This document shows, piece by piece, positions 35,583-44,980 of a DNA stretch of 64,000 nucleotides. The position numbers and the translations under genes are program-made. A model generated the notes under the pieces. It searched no databases. It was given only the letters and a program-made list of their open reading frames with translations, and had not been told where the DNA came from. The DNA is taken from positions 992,001-1,056,000 of the forward strand of contig NZ_CP049868.1 in the NCBI RefSeq assembly GCF_011303555.1. The letters are read 5' to 3'. This stretch comes from Pedobacter sp. HDW13 (lineage in GTDB: Bacteria > Bacteroidota > Bacteroidia > Sphingobacteriales > Sphingobacteriaceae). The first letter of the stretch is position 1. The number at the start of each line of letters is the position of its first letter.

Positions 35583-36452
35583 ATGAATTCAAGAAGAACA
35601 TTCTTAAAACAAGCAGGATTAGCTGCCGGAGCAGCATTACTGATCCCCTCTTTCGCATTCGATAAACCAAAGAAAAATATTGGTTTACAACTTTATACCT
35701 TGCGCGATGAATTACCAAAAGATGTAAAAGGTGTTATCGAAAAGGTAGCACAAGCCGGATACAAAGAAGTAGAAACCTATGGTTTCTCTAACGGTAAATT
35801 CTGGGGTTTAACACCAAAAGAATTTAAAGCCCTGTTAGATGCAAACGGCTTAAAAGCACCAAGCGGCCACTACGGTATGGACGATTTTGTAAGAACCGGA
35901 AAAACCGACAAATTAAAAGCCGATATCGAATCATCGGCAGCTATTGGTGGTAAATATTTTACCATCGCAGGGGCACATGTTGATACCAGCAAAGGCGCAG
36001 ACGGTTTCAAAAAAACTGCCGAAAACTTTAACAAGGTTGCCGAAATTGCCAAAGCATCTGGCTTAAAATTTGCCTACCACAACCACGATTTCGAATTTAA
36101 AAAAATAGGCGACATTACCGGTTATGATGTTTATTTAAGCGAAACCGACAAAAACCTGGTTAATTTCGAAATGGATTTGTACTGGGTAGTACGCTCGGGT
36201 AACGATCCCCTGGCTTTGTTTAAAAAATATCCTGGCCGTTTCCCAATGTGGCACGTAAAAGATATGGATAAAACCAAACGAGAGTGGAATACCGAAGTTG
36301 GAAATGGTTCAATTGATTTTAAAACCATCTTTGCCCAAGCCAAACTTTCGGGTATGCAGCATTTCTTTGTTGAGCACGAAACCAATTACAAACCCGATCC
36401 AATCGGTTCTATCAAAACAAGTTGCGATTATATAAAAGCAAATTTGGTATAG
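35583..36452 (+). CDS. Tat-exported isomerase/epimerase-like TIM barrel (paralogue C)
   Basis: This 289-residue protein has the signal NSRRTFLKQAGLAAGAALLIP. The same barrel motifs as paralogue B recur with small changes (IGLQLYTLRDELPKDVKG, FWGLTPKEFKALLD, LKFAYHNHDFEFKKIG, FEMDLYWVVRSGNDP, FVEHETNYKPDP). B and C are much closer to each other than to A, consistent with recent local duplication. It is the last gene of the cluster and is followed by a strong terminator. Confidence 0.85.
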   Translation: MNSRRTFLKQAGLAAGAALLIPSFAFDKPKKNIGLQLYTLRDELPKDVKGVIEKVAQAGYKEVETYGFSNGKFWGLTPKEFKALLDANGLKAPSGHYGMDDFVRTGKTDKLKADIESSAAIGGKYFTIAGAHVDTSKGADGFKKTAENFNKVAEIAKASGLKFAYHNHDFEFKKIGDITGYDVYLSETDKNLVNFEMDLYWVVRSGNDPLALFKKYPGRFPMWHVKDMDKTKREWNTEVGNGSIDFKTIFAQAKLSGMQHFFVEHETNYKPDPIGSIKTSCDYIKANLV

Positions 36453-36459
36453 TTTACTA

Positions 36460-36496
36460 AAACCCCGCAGATCTAAAACCTGCGGGGTTTTCTTTT
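36460..36496 (+). terminator. Terminator of the oxidative cluster
   Basis: An 11-bp stem (36460-36470 with 36480-36490, core CCCCGCAG/CTGCGGGG) is followed by TCTTTT. It lies 8 bases after the last cluster gene. Confidence 0.92.
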
Positions 36497-36687
36497 CTCT
36501 GTGGAGTCCTAAGAAACGGTCTTCTGCATTTAATTATATTTTCTTCAAAAAATCACATTACTTATTGAAAAAATAATATTTCTGCCATTAAAAGCAAATT
36601 AAATTGGTAACAATAGGGATATAAGCTTAATTTTTAGCATATTTGGGCTTACATCAAATGTTTAATAAAATATAATTAAAATTTAAA

Positions 36688-37677
36688 ATGAAAGTAGCAG
36701 TAGTAGGTGCCACCGGTTTGGTAGGCACTGTCATGTTAAAAGTATTGGAGGAAAGAAATTTCCCTTTAACAGAGTTAATTCCCGTAGCATCTGAGAAGAG
36801 TGTTGGTAAGGAAATTACTTTTAAGGGTAAGAAGTTCCCAATTGTTAGCATGGATACCGCTATTGGCATGAAACCAGATATCGCTTTATTTTCTGCTGGC
36901 GGAAGCACCTCTTTAGAGCATGCACCACGCTTTAAAGAAGCCGGAACTACAGTAATCGATAACTCTTCTGCATGGAGAATGAACCCAACCATTAAATTGG
37001 TAGTGCCAGAGGTTAATGCCCACGAGCTTTCTATCGATAATAAAATTATTGCCAACCCTAACTGTTCTACCATTCAAATGGTAGTGGTTTTAAAACCTTT
37101 GCACGATAAATATAAAATCAAACGTGTAGTGGTTTCAACTTACCAATCGGTTACCGGAACTGGCGTAAAAGCTGTAGAGCAGTTAATGAACGAACGTAAA
37201 GGCGTTGATGGCCCTAAAGCTTATCCATACGAAATCGATTTAAACGTACTTCCTCATATTGATGTTTTCACTGAAAACGGATATACCAAAGAAGAAATTA
37301 AAATGATTAAGGAAACGAACAAAATCATGAGCGACGACAGCATTAAAGTTACCGCTACAACCGTTCGTATCCCAGTAATGGGAGGTCACTCAGAATCGGT
37401 AAATATCGAGTTCGAAAACGATTTCGATTTAGCTGAAGTACGCAGTATTTTAGAAAAAGCGCCAGGTGTAATCGTTGTAGATGACGTGGCGAATTTAAAA
37501 TACCCGATGCCAAAAGATGCACACGAAAAAGATGAGGTTTTTGTCGGCCGTATCCGCAGAGATGAATCGGCTCCTAAAGCGTTAAACCTTTGGATTGTTG
37601 CTGATAACCTGCGCAAAGGTGCTGCAACCAATGCAGTTCAAATTGCCGAATACCTGATTCAAAAAGAATTGGTTTAA
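36688..37677 (+). CDS. asd: Aspartate-semialdehyde dehydrogenase
   Basis: This 329-residue cytoplasmic enzyme makes aspartate semialdehyde for lysine, threonine, methionine and diaminopimelate synthesis. The NADP-binding motif VGATGLVG is at 6-13, the nucleophile C126 lies in NPNCSTIQ, and STYQSVTGTG and the late GGHSESVN are as in the family. Length and start are standard. It stands alone between two terminators. Confidence 0.96.
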   Translation: MKVAVVGATGLVGTVMLKVLEERNFPLTELIPVASEKSVGKEITFKGKKFPIVSMDTAIGMKPDIALFSAGGSTSLEHAPRFKEAGTTVIDNSSAWRMNPTIKLVVPEVNAHELSIDNKIIANPNCSTIQMVVVLKPLHDKYKIKRVVVSTYQSVTGTGVKAVEQLMNERKGVDGPKAYPYEIDLNVLPHIDVFTENGYTKEEIKMIKETNKIMSDDSIKVTATTVRIPVMGGHSESVNIEFENDFDLAEVRSILEKAPGVIVVDDVANLKYPMPKDAHEKDEVFVGRIRRDESAPKALNLWIVADNLRKGAATNAVQIAEYLIQKELV

Positions 37678-37689
37678 TCAATATTACAG

Positions 37690-37716
37690 GCCCCGATCAA
37701 CAATCGGGGCTTTTTT
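37690..37716 (+). terminator. Terminator after asd
   Basis: GCCCCGAT (37690-37697) pairs with ATCGGGGC (37703-37710), followed by six T. It ends just before an in-frame ATG at 37717. Confidence 0.93.
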
Positions 37717-37731
37717 ATGCTCGCTCCATTC

Positions 37732-38334
37732 ATGAAAAATATTCCCATTGCCTTAATTTACTCGCGGCTGCTAATTGGTTTTACAATTGTTTTACTCAGT
37801 ATTTTTCAGGTAACCCACTACACCGTTCTAGCCATCATATTATTATCAGTTGGTTTGCTCACCGATGTTTTTGATGGAATTATTGCACGCAAACTGAATA
37901 TATCTACCGAAAAATTAAGGCGCCTGGATTCCAGCATCGATCAGATATTTTTTATTTCAGTTGCCGTAGCCACCTACATTCAATGCCCCGTTTTTTTCAA
38001 ATCCAACCTGGCAAAACTGATCGTTCTAGGTGCTTTTGAGCTTTCAACCTATGTATTAAGCTATATCAAATTCAAAAAAGAAATTGCTACACACTCTATT
38101 GGCGCTAAAATCTGGACATTAATCCTATTTGCTACACTGGTCGAAATAATGGTCCATTGTGAGCCTATTGTGCTATTTGAGCTTTGCCTATGGATTGGAC
38201 TGGCCACAAGATTAGAAATACTGGCAATTGTGTTTACCCTTAAAAAATGGATCAACGATGTACCCACTATTTATCATGCGGTAAAACTCAGACAAGGGAA
38301 AGAAATTAAACGCAATAAGTTATTCAACGGATAA
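37732..38334 (+). CDS. CDP-alcohol phosphatidyltransferase family protein
   Basis: This 200-residue membrane protein starts at 37732 (MKNIPIALIYSRLLIG); an ATG at 37717 touches the T-run of the asd terminator and is less likely. About five to six membrane segments are visible. The catalytic motif reads DVFDGIIAR...LRRLDSSID: the paired aspartates (DG..AR and D...D) are present, but the glycine expected three residues before the first late aspartate is replaced by Leu. It would join a CDP-activated lipid to an alcohol in the inner membrane; the product (phosphatidylglycerol-phosphate, other) cannot be told. Confidence 0.8.
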   Translation: MKNIPIALIYSRLLIGFTIVLLSIFQVTHYTVLAIILLSVGLLTDVFDGIIARKLNISTEKLRRLDSSIDQIFFISVAVATYIQCPVFFKSNLAKLIVLGAFELSTYVLSYIKFKKEIATHSIGAKIWTLILFATLVEIMVHCEPIVLFELCLWIGLATRLEILAIVFTLKKWINDVPTIYHAVKLRQGKEIKRNKLFNG

Positions 38335-38381
38335 TATTTGTAAAGATGTTATCATAACAACACTCACTTTTTAATTAGTTT

Positions 38382-38389
38382 TATCTTTG
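38382..38389 (+). promoter_or_regulatory. Bacteroidota-type -7 element before the PBP4 gene
   Basis: TATCTTTG fits the TAnnTTTG consensus exactly and lies 25 bases before the ATG. The -33 box is weak. Confidence 0.5.
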
Positions 38390-38414
38390 GCAACCTCCAA
38401 CAGATAAAACACCT

Positions 38415-39824
38415 ATGCGATTAAGAATATTTTCACTACTCCTTATACTTTTTACCACAAATCTTGTCATTGCACAAAACAGGATTCAAAACCTCGAAAA
38501 AGCTTTCAACAACCTGTTAAATGATGAGCAGGCTAAACATGCTCTATTATCACTTTGTGTTTTGGATGCCAATACAGGAAAAACGCTATTTGCAAGGAAT
38601 GAGCAGATTGGCTTGGCCACTGCCTCAACACTAAAAACCATTACTGCAGCCACAGCTTTCAGCATTTTAGGGAAAGATTTTCAGTTTCAAACTACACTGG
38701 CTTACACTGGTACCATTACAGCCGATGGGACATTAAAAGGAAACCTGATCATTATCGGCAGTGGTGACCCAACTTTGGGTTCGTGGCGCTACCAGAATAA
38801 AGAAAACGCCGTATTAAGCCAATGGGTTTCGGCCATAAAATCGACTGGCATTAAAAAAATTGAAGGTGCCGTAATTGGTGATGATCGTATTTTTGGCACA
38901 CAAACTACTCCTGAAGGCTGGGTTTGGCAAGATATAGGCAACTACTACGGCGCAGGCACTTCGGGCCTGGCCTGGCGCGAGAATCAGTTCGATATCCATC
39001 TTAAACCCGGCAGCGGCACAACCGAAGAAGTAAAAATTGTAAAAACTGTTCCAGCTACTCCTTATGTTCAAATTGTAAATGAGTTGAAAACGGGTCCCTC
39101 TGGTACAGGTGACAGAAGTTACGCTTTCCTGCCCCCGTACGGCAATGTAGCCTACCTCCGTGGCAGCTGGGGAATGGGAATTGGTAAAACTGGTATTTCC
39201 GTGGCATTACCCGATCCTGCTTTTGATTGCGCTTACCGTTTGCAAGACACGCTAAAAAGGCTCGGCATAAGCACCGATCAGCAAGCTACCACAACCCGCT
39301 TAATGGTCTTAAACAAGCAGTCCATTCCGTCAGTAAAGCAAAAAATAAGCACTGTCAGCTCTCCTACCCTGAGCGAAATTACTTACTGGTTTTTAAAGAA
39401 AAGCATTAACCTGTACGGCGAAAGTTTATTAAAAACCATTGCCTTAAAATCAGGGAAAGAAGCCAGCACCGCTAAAGGAGCCGAAGCCGAAATAGCTTTT
39501 TGGGTTAATAAAGGCATCGAAAAGTCGGCGCTTAACATTATTGATGGCAGCGGACTTTCGCCAGGCGACAGGATTACCACTGCAGCCATGGCAAATGTTT
39601 TGTTCCAGGCACAAAAAGAAAGTTGGTTTGCCGATTATTACAAAGCTTTTCCTGAATATAACGGCATGAAAATTAAAAGTGGTACAATAAACGATGTTTC
39701 GGCATTTGCTGGTTACCATACCGATGCGGCCGGAAATAAATATATTGTTGTAATCAACATCAATAATTATAGTGAAAGCGGCATTAATAAAAAGTTATTC
39801 AAGGTGTTAGATGAATTGAAATAA
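38415..39824 (+). CDS. dacB: D-alanyl-D-alanine carboxypeptidase/endopeptidase (PBP4 type)
   Basis: This 469-residue periplasmic enzyme trims peptidoglycan cross-links. The signal peptide ends near VIAQ (21). The active-site S71-T-L-K74 motif, DGSGLSPGDRIT (SxN-like position) and KSGTIND (KTG position) appear in the right order, with the large insertion between motifs 1 and 2 typical of S13 peptidases (AVIGDDRIF..., GWVWQDIGNYYGAG). Transcribed alone. Confidence 0.93.
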   Translation: MRLRIFSLLLILFTTNLVIAQNRIQNLEKAFNNLLNDEQAKHALLSLCVLDANTGKTLFARNEQIGLATASTLKTITAATAFSILGKDFQFQTTLAYTGTITADGTLKGNLIIIGSGDPTLGSWRYQNKENAVLSQWVSAIKSTGIKKIEGAVIGDDRIFGTQTTPEGWVWQDIGNYYGAGTSGLAWRENQFDIHLKPGSGTTEEVKIVKTVPATPYVQIVNELKTGPSGTGDRSYAFLPPYGNVAYLRGSWGMGIGKTGISVALPDPAFDCAYRLQDTLKRLGISTDQQATTTRLMVLNKQSIPSVKQKISTVSSPTLSEITYWFLKKSINLYGESLLKTIALKSGKEASTAKGAEAEIAFWVNKGIEKSALNIIDGSGLSPGDRITTAAMANVLFQAQKESWFADYYKAFPEYNGMKIKSGTINDVSAFAGYHTDAAGNKYIVVININNYSESGINKKLFKVLDELK

Positions 39825-39853
39825 GTTACTGTTTACGATTTAAATAAAAGTGC

Positions 39854-39934
39854 AGTCGTCACATCCCGATAGATCTCTCCGTACCGCTGAGCAATTAGGT
39901 GGTTCTCGACTGCATTGCACCCCGCTCAAAATGA
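39854..39934. repeat. CGTCAT-ended inverted repeat, copy A (decayed)
   Basis: Starts GTCGTCACATCCCGATAGATC and ends GCACCCCGCTCAAAATGA. It contains AGATCTCTCC and TCGACTGCATTGCACC, words shared with copies C and D, but arm pairing is poor. It lies between the converging PBP4 gene and permease gene. Confidence 0.55.
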
Positions 39935-39941
39935 ATATTTT

Positions 39942-41072
39942 TTAAATACCTAGACAATTGTCATTCAAGTAATTTTTACGAAATATCACCCAGGCTGCAA
40001 TAATATTTAAAGGGATTAATACTAAGCCTAAACCAAAAATGATAAATACATAAAAAAGCATAAACAGGCAGAAAATACCTGTTAAAAATCTTTTAACCCG
40101 TATCCTATCCGCTAAAAGTAAACTTCTAAATAAAAGAATAGCCGAAAAAGCAAACAAGATTAGTTTGAGTGAAGTTAACGACCCAAACCGGGTAAACATC
40201 CAACAAATTTCGGGCAATAATAAAACGAGATAGTTTAAGCAGAAGCCCAAAAACACCTTTACCCTACTAAAAGGAAAATTCGGAAGAAAGGATAAATAGC
40301 GGCAATTAAAAATTTTCTCCTGATAAATGAGTACACCATGAGCTATAACAATGCAGGAGGTAATGAGCATCAGTAATTTGAAATTATCTTCCAGATCAGA
40401 AAAAAGGATAAAAACACTCGAAATCAAAATCCAAGAGAGTATTTTGGTTAGTACGTAAGCTAGCTTTGATCGGTTAAAAACCTGAAAAGTATATAATAAA
40501 AACACAGGTTTATTCCATTTCCGACTTATCCTGATCAACCAATTGGGTTTATTAGCTTCGAGTAAACGGTTACTTTCTTTTAAGCACACATAAGCAGCGC
40601 CCAAAACCAAGAGCAACTGAAAGACTAAGATCCCAATAGAAATAAGATAATAACCAAACACCAACCCAATAACGATGGCATACAAAGTATAACACAATAT
40701 TGGTATAAAAATACTCGCCTGTACTACGCACCAGGCAATAAATTGGTGTTTTTTTGAACATGAAGTAAAACTATAATACAAAAATTCCTGCTGAGGCAGA
40801 GCAAGCTGACTAAACACATATTTTAAGCTTTTATAGGCATATATTGAGCTTGCAATAATGTAAAAAGCCATGATTAATGGATTACTTACCAAACTAATAG
40901 TAAAGAAAAACTGCCAGAAATCAATCTGATCCAGCATAACAGTCCCTAAGGTATTTATGAACAAACAGTAACTGATCAACATTACGAAAACAAATACCAG
41001 CATACCTGCATGGGTACGGTAAAACCCATCTACAAATATTTTTCTTACAGCAAGGTTCGAAGACAGAAACAT
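39942..41072 (-). CDS. Multispanning membrane protein, probable ABC permease
   Basis: This 376-residue protein is hydrophobic nearly throughout, with about ten membrane segments and short loops. I do not recognise a named family. Its ATG overlaps the stop codon of the upstream ATPase gene (TAATG arrangement), so the two were translated together, which makes it the likely membrane subunit of that ABC transporter. Because the ATPase gene carries a frameshift, the permease may be an orphan in this strain. Confidence 0.65.
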   Translation of the reverse strand: MFLSSNLAVRKIFVDGFYRTHAGMLVFVFVMLISYCLFINTLGTVMLDQIDFWQFFFTISLVSNPLIMAFYIIASSIYAYKSLKYVFSQLALPQQEFLYYSFTSCSKKHQFIAWCVVQASIFIPILCYTLYAIVIGLVFGYYLISIGILVFQLLLVLGAAYVCLKESNRLLEANKPNWLIRISRKWNKPVFLLYTFQVFNRSKLAYVLTKILSWILISSVFILFSDLEDNFKLLMLITSCIVIAHGVLIYQEKIFNCRYLSFLPNFPFSRVKVFLGFCLNYLVLLLPEICWMFTRFGSLTSLKLILFAFSAILLFRSLLLADRIRVKRFLTGIFCLFMLFYVFIIFGLGLVLIPLNIIAAWVIFRKNYLNDNCLGI

Positions 41073-41703
41073 TAAAAGTTCAAGGTTAATTTTTTATTCT
41101 CAATACTAATCTGTTTAAGTCCGGGCAATTTTAAATTATCAAATGGTTGATGTGACGACAAGAGAAAACTGATCCTCTCTTTCTCATGTTTTTCTTTTAT
41201 CCAACGGTATAATACTTCAAGGGATTCTGTATCTATCGTATTTAAAGGTTCGTCCAGCAAAATCAATTTTGGTTTCCCAAGAAAAGCCAGCACAAGCGAA
41301 AGCTTTTTGAGCATACCACTAGAATAGGAACCTAATGGATTATTGATATATTCAGTCATTCCTATTTCCGCAACCAGGATCTCCGCATGATCAACAGCGG
41401 CGCCTTTTGCTTTTGCAAAAAGATTGATCATCTCTGCTCCACTTAAAAATTCTGGGAACAATGGCTCTGCGGCAGCAAAATTCACCAATTTCCTATACGG
41501 AACACCATGATTTTTTAAATAGACGGGACCTACTGCAATGTCCCCTTAAAAGATAATATTCCTGCAATTGCCTTCAACAAGGTACTTTTTCCGGTGCCAT
41601 TGCTTCCTTTTATCCAAAAAATGCCTTCTGGAATCTTAATATTATCTATCTTTAAAACAAGACTATCGAAATAAGACTTTTCAAATTGATTGAAATGTAA
41701 CAT
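41072..41703 (-). pseudogene. ABC transporter ATP-binding protein with a -1 frameshift
   Basis: Read from the ATG at 41703, the first frame gives MLHFNQFEKSY..., Walker A GSNGTGKST, and then stops at 41530 after 57 codons. The continuation GDIAVGPVYLKNHGVPYRKL and the rest (signature SYSSGM, Walker B LILLDEP, switch His in LLSSHQP) is in another frame to 41074. In that frame the codon just before GGG-GAC is TAA, so the break must be inside the AAGGGG tract at 41542-41547. Adding one G restores a normal 210-residue ATPase. Most likely a one-base loss from a G5 run, either real or a sequencing error. Confidence 0.88.
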
Positions 41704-41778
41704 AAAACCATTTTATTTCTGACTTTAGTTTTCTTGAAAAGTTACAAACAGATCATAGCTTGATAAAACAGTACATGA

Positions 41779-42300
41779 ATGCAACTAATTTTACGCCCTT
41801 ACCAACCCTCTGATGTTGAAAGCCTGGTTAAGCACGCCAATAACTTTAACATTTCGAAATACTTAACCAATAAATTCCCCTTTCCTTATGAGAAAAAGGA
41901 TGGAGAGGCTTTTATTCAACTGGCATTAAGTCATAATCCTTTACAAATTAAAGCCATTGTTGTTAACGGAGAAGTAATCGGATCAATAGGTGTGCACCAA
42001 CTGACTGATCTTTACAGTAAAAGTGCAGAAATGGGCTATTGGATTGCAGAACCCTACTGGGGAAAAGGGATTATGCCAATTGCTGTAAAAGAAATGCTGA
42101 AATACGGCTTTACTACCTTTGATATCAACCGGATTTTCGCCCGCACTTCCCACACCAACCTGGCTTCGCAACAGGTACTGAAAAAAGCAGGTTTTATTTT
42201 TGAAGCAGAGTTGAAATCAACCATTTTTAAATACGGCGAATATTTCGATGAACGAATTTTTGGTTTTCGCAAACAACAGCTTACAGCGCCAAACTATTAA
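41779..42300 (+). CDS. GNAT acetyltransferase, RimJ/RimL type
   Basis: This 173-residue cytoplasmic protein has the GNAT fold: LRPYQPSDVESLVKHANN at the start, GSIGVHQL, the acetyl-CoA loop GYWIAEPYWGKGIM and the late NLASQQVLKKAGF motif common to RimJ/RimL-like N-acetyltransferases. The target may be a protein N terminus or a small amine. It is divergent from the ABC genes and stands alone. Confidence 0.88.
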   Translation: MQLILRPYQPSDVESLVKHANNFNISKYLTNKFPFPYEKKDGEAFIQLALSHNPLQIKAIVVNGEVIGSIGVHQLTDLYSKSAEMGYWIAEPYWGKGIMPIAVKEMLKYGFTTFDINRIFARTSHTNLASQQVLKKAGFIFEAELKSTIFKYGEYFDERIFGFRKQQLTAPNY

Positions 42301-42362
42301 AAGATTTTGCCAAAAACCAAAGCTTAATGCGTAAATTAGCATAAACCAAAAACAACAAAACC

Positions 42363-43211
42363 ATGAAATTATTTAAAAAATCTATAGCACTGTTTATTGT
42401 GCTATTGGGCGCAGCAAATTTAGCAGACGCACAAGGTTTAAAAATACCTCAACCCAGTAGCGGACAAACCATTACCCAGGATTTTGGATTGGGTAAAATA
42501 ACTTTAACCTATTCACGTCCGGACGTAAAAGGGCGTAAAATTTTTGGCGGTATGGAACCATTAGGCGTAGTTTGGCGTACAGGAGCCAACTCGGCTACCC
42601 GGATTAAATTTACGGAAGATGTTAAAATTGAAGGCAAAGATTTACCTGCGGGCGAATATGGTCTTTTTAGTATCCCAGGTGAAAAAGAATGGACAGTTAT
42701 TTTCAATAAAATAGCCGACCAGTGGGGTGCATACACATATAAAGAAAGTGATGATATTTTACGCGTAACAGTAAAAACAATTGCGTTAAAAGATAAAGTT
42801 GAAACGCTTACCATGCAATTTAGCGATGTTACAGAAACTGCTGCCAAATTAAATTTAATGTGGGAGAAAAGTGCTTTTACAGTCAATATGACAACTAGCA
42901 TTGACGAAAAGGTAATGGCCAATATTGCCGAGGCCATGAAAGGCGAAAAGAAACCCTATTTTGCTGCCGCACAATACTACTACCAAAATGGTAAAGATTT
43001 AAAAACAGCTTTAGAATGGATGACAGAAGCAGAAAAATCTGATATGAAGGCGCCATGGTTTAAACTGTGGAAAGGCCGTATCCAATTAAAAATGGGCGAT
43101 AAAGCTGGTGCAACGGCTAGCGCACAACAAGGCATTGAAGCTGCAAAAGCACAAAATATTGATGAATATGTGCGTTTAAACACTGAATTATTAGGTCAGG
43201 CAAAAAAATAA
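42363..43211 (+). CDS. DUF2911 secreted protein with C-terminal TPR-like part
   Basis: This 282-residue protein has a signal peptide ending near ADAQ (about 27). Residues about 28-170 match DUF2911 (ITLTYSRPDVKGRKIFGG, PLGVVWRTGANSATRI, PAGEYGLFSIPG, W..IFNK...QWG). The C-terminal 110 residues are helical and TPR-like (YFAAAQYYYQNGKDLKTALEWMTEAE). Common in Bacteroidota; function unknown. Confidence 0.85.
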   Translation: MKLFKKSIALFIVLLGAANLADAQGLKIPQPSSGQTITQDFGLGKITLTYSRPDVKGRKIFGGMEPLGVVWRTGANSATRIKFTEDVKIEGKDLPAGEYGLFSIPGEKEWTVIFNKIADQWGAYTYKESDDILRVTVKTIALKDKVETLTMQFSDVTETAAKLNLMWEKSAFTVNMTTSIDEKVMANIAEAMKGEKKPYFAAAQYYYQNGKDLKTALEWMTEAEKSDMKAPWFKLWKGRIQLKMGDKAGATASAQQGIEAAKAQNIDEYVRLNTELLGQAKK

Positions 43212-43214
43212 AAA

Positions 43215-43305
43215 GTCGTCGTTTCGACCGCAGTGGAGAAATCTATGAGTGCCATATCATGGTCTTAGATTTCTCCATTTTATTATATTTTGGTTGAGAC
43301 GAGAC
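43215..43305. repeat. CGTCAT-ended inverted repeat, copy B
   Basis: GTCGTCGTTTCGACCGCAGT with GGAGAAATCT in the 5' arm is matched by AGATTTCTCC and GGTTGAGACGAGAC in the 3' arm. It lies 3 bases after the DUF2911 stop and may serve as its terminator. The remaining bases to the enolase start are AT-rich promoter sequence. Confidence 0.75.
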
Positions 43306-43395
43306 ATCAATTGGATATAAATAATGTCCAATATTAACTTAAAATTAACCACTCATTAATTTGAACAACTCCCCTAACATTAACGCTCAAAACGC

Positions 43396-43425
43396 TTTAT
43401 TTATTTAAAAATTATACTAACTTTG
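43396..43425 (+). promoter_or_regulatory. Promoter of the enolase gene
   Basis: TAACTTTG (43418-43425) is an exact TAnnTTTG element, with TTTA at 43396-43399 at a plausible -33 distance (18 bases between). The start codon lies 68 bases downstream. Confidence 0.55.
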
Positions 43426-43487
43426 ATGTTGCGCTTAGTAATTGTACTTTGTACACTAAGCAGGTTAAGAAATCAACAAAAAATTAA

Positions 43488-44789
<1,302 letters not shown>

Positions 44790-44865
44790 TCCATTATCCA
44801 TTGAGGCGGGTTTAAACCATCCGCAATGATGCAATAATGTTAACAAGTTGAAAAACTTATTTGTG

Positions 44866-44900
44866 AAACATCCGGAGATTTTAAATCTTCGGATGTTTTT
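44866..44900 (+). terminator. Terminator after eno
   Basis: Sixteen-base arms (44866-44881 with 44883-44898) are complementary with one mismatch, ending in TTTTT. It lies 77 bases after the stop. Confidence 0.82.
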
Positions 44901-44910
44901 ATTTTAATAC

Positions 44911-44918
44911 TATATTTG
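44911..44918 (+). promoter_or_regulatory. -7 element before the DivIC-like gene
   Basis: TATATTTG fits TAnnTTTG exactly. It lies directly after the eno terminator and 62 bases before the next ATG. No good -33 box. Confidence 0.45.
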
Positions 44919-44924
44919 TTGTGC

Positions 44925-44957
44925 AAACCTTACAGGTTTTTGAAACCTGCAAGGTTT
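44925..44957. repeat. AAACCTTACAGGTTT dispersed hairpin
   Basis: AAACCTTACAGGTTT (44925-44939) pairs with AAACCTGCAAGGTTT (44943-44957) with one mismatch. It would form in the 5' leader of the DivIC-like mRNA. Relatives are at 16855 and 31674. Confidence 0.75.
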
Positions 44958-44980
44958 AAATAACGGCTTTTGAGAAAATT

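Noticed and set aside
36654..37073. Minus-strand open frame of 139 codons
   Set aside because: Antisense to asd; explained by codon bias of the real gene.
41530..41560. Programmed -1 frameshift in the ABC ATPase
   Set aside because: GGGG could allow slippage, but there is no standard X-XXY-YYZ heptamer or clear downstream stem; base loss is the simpler explanation.
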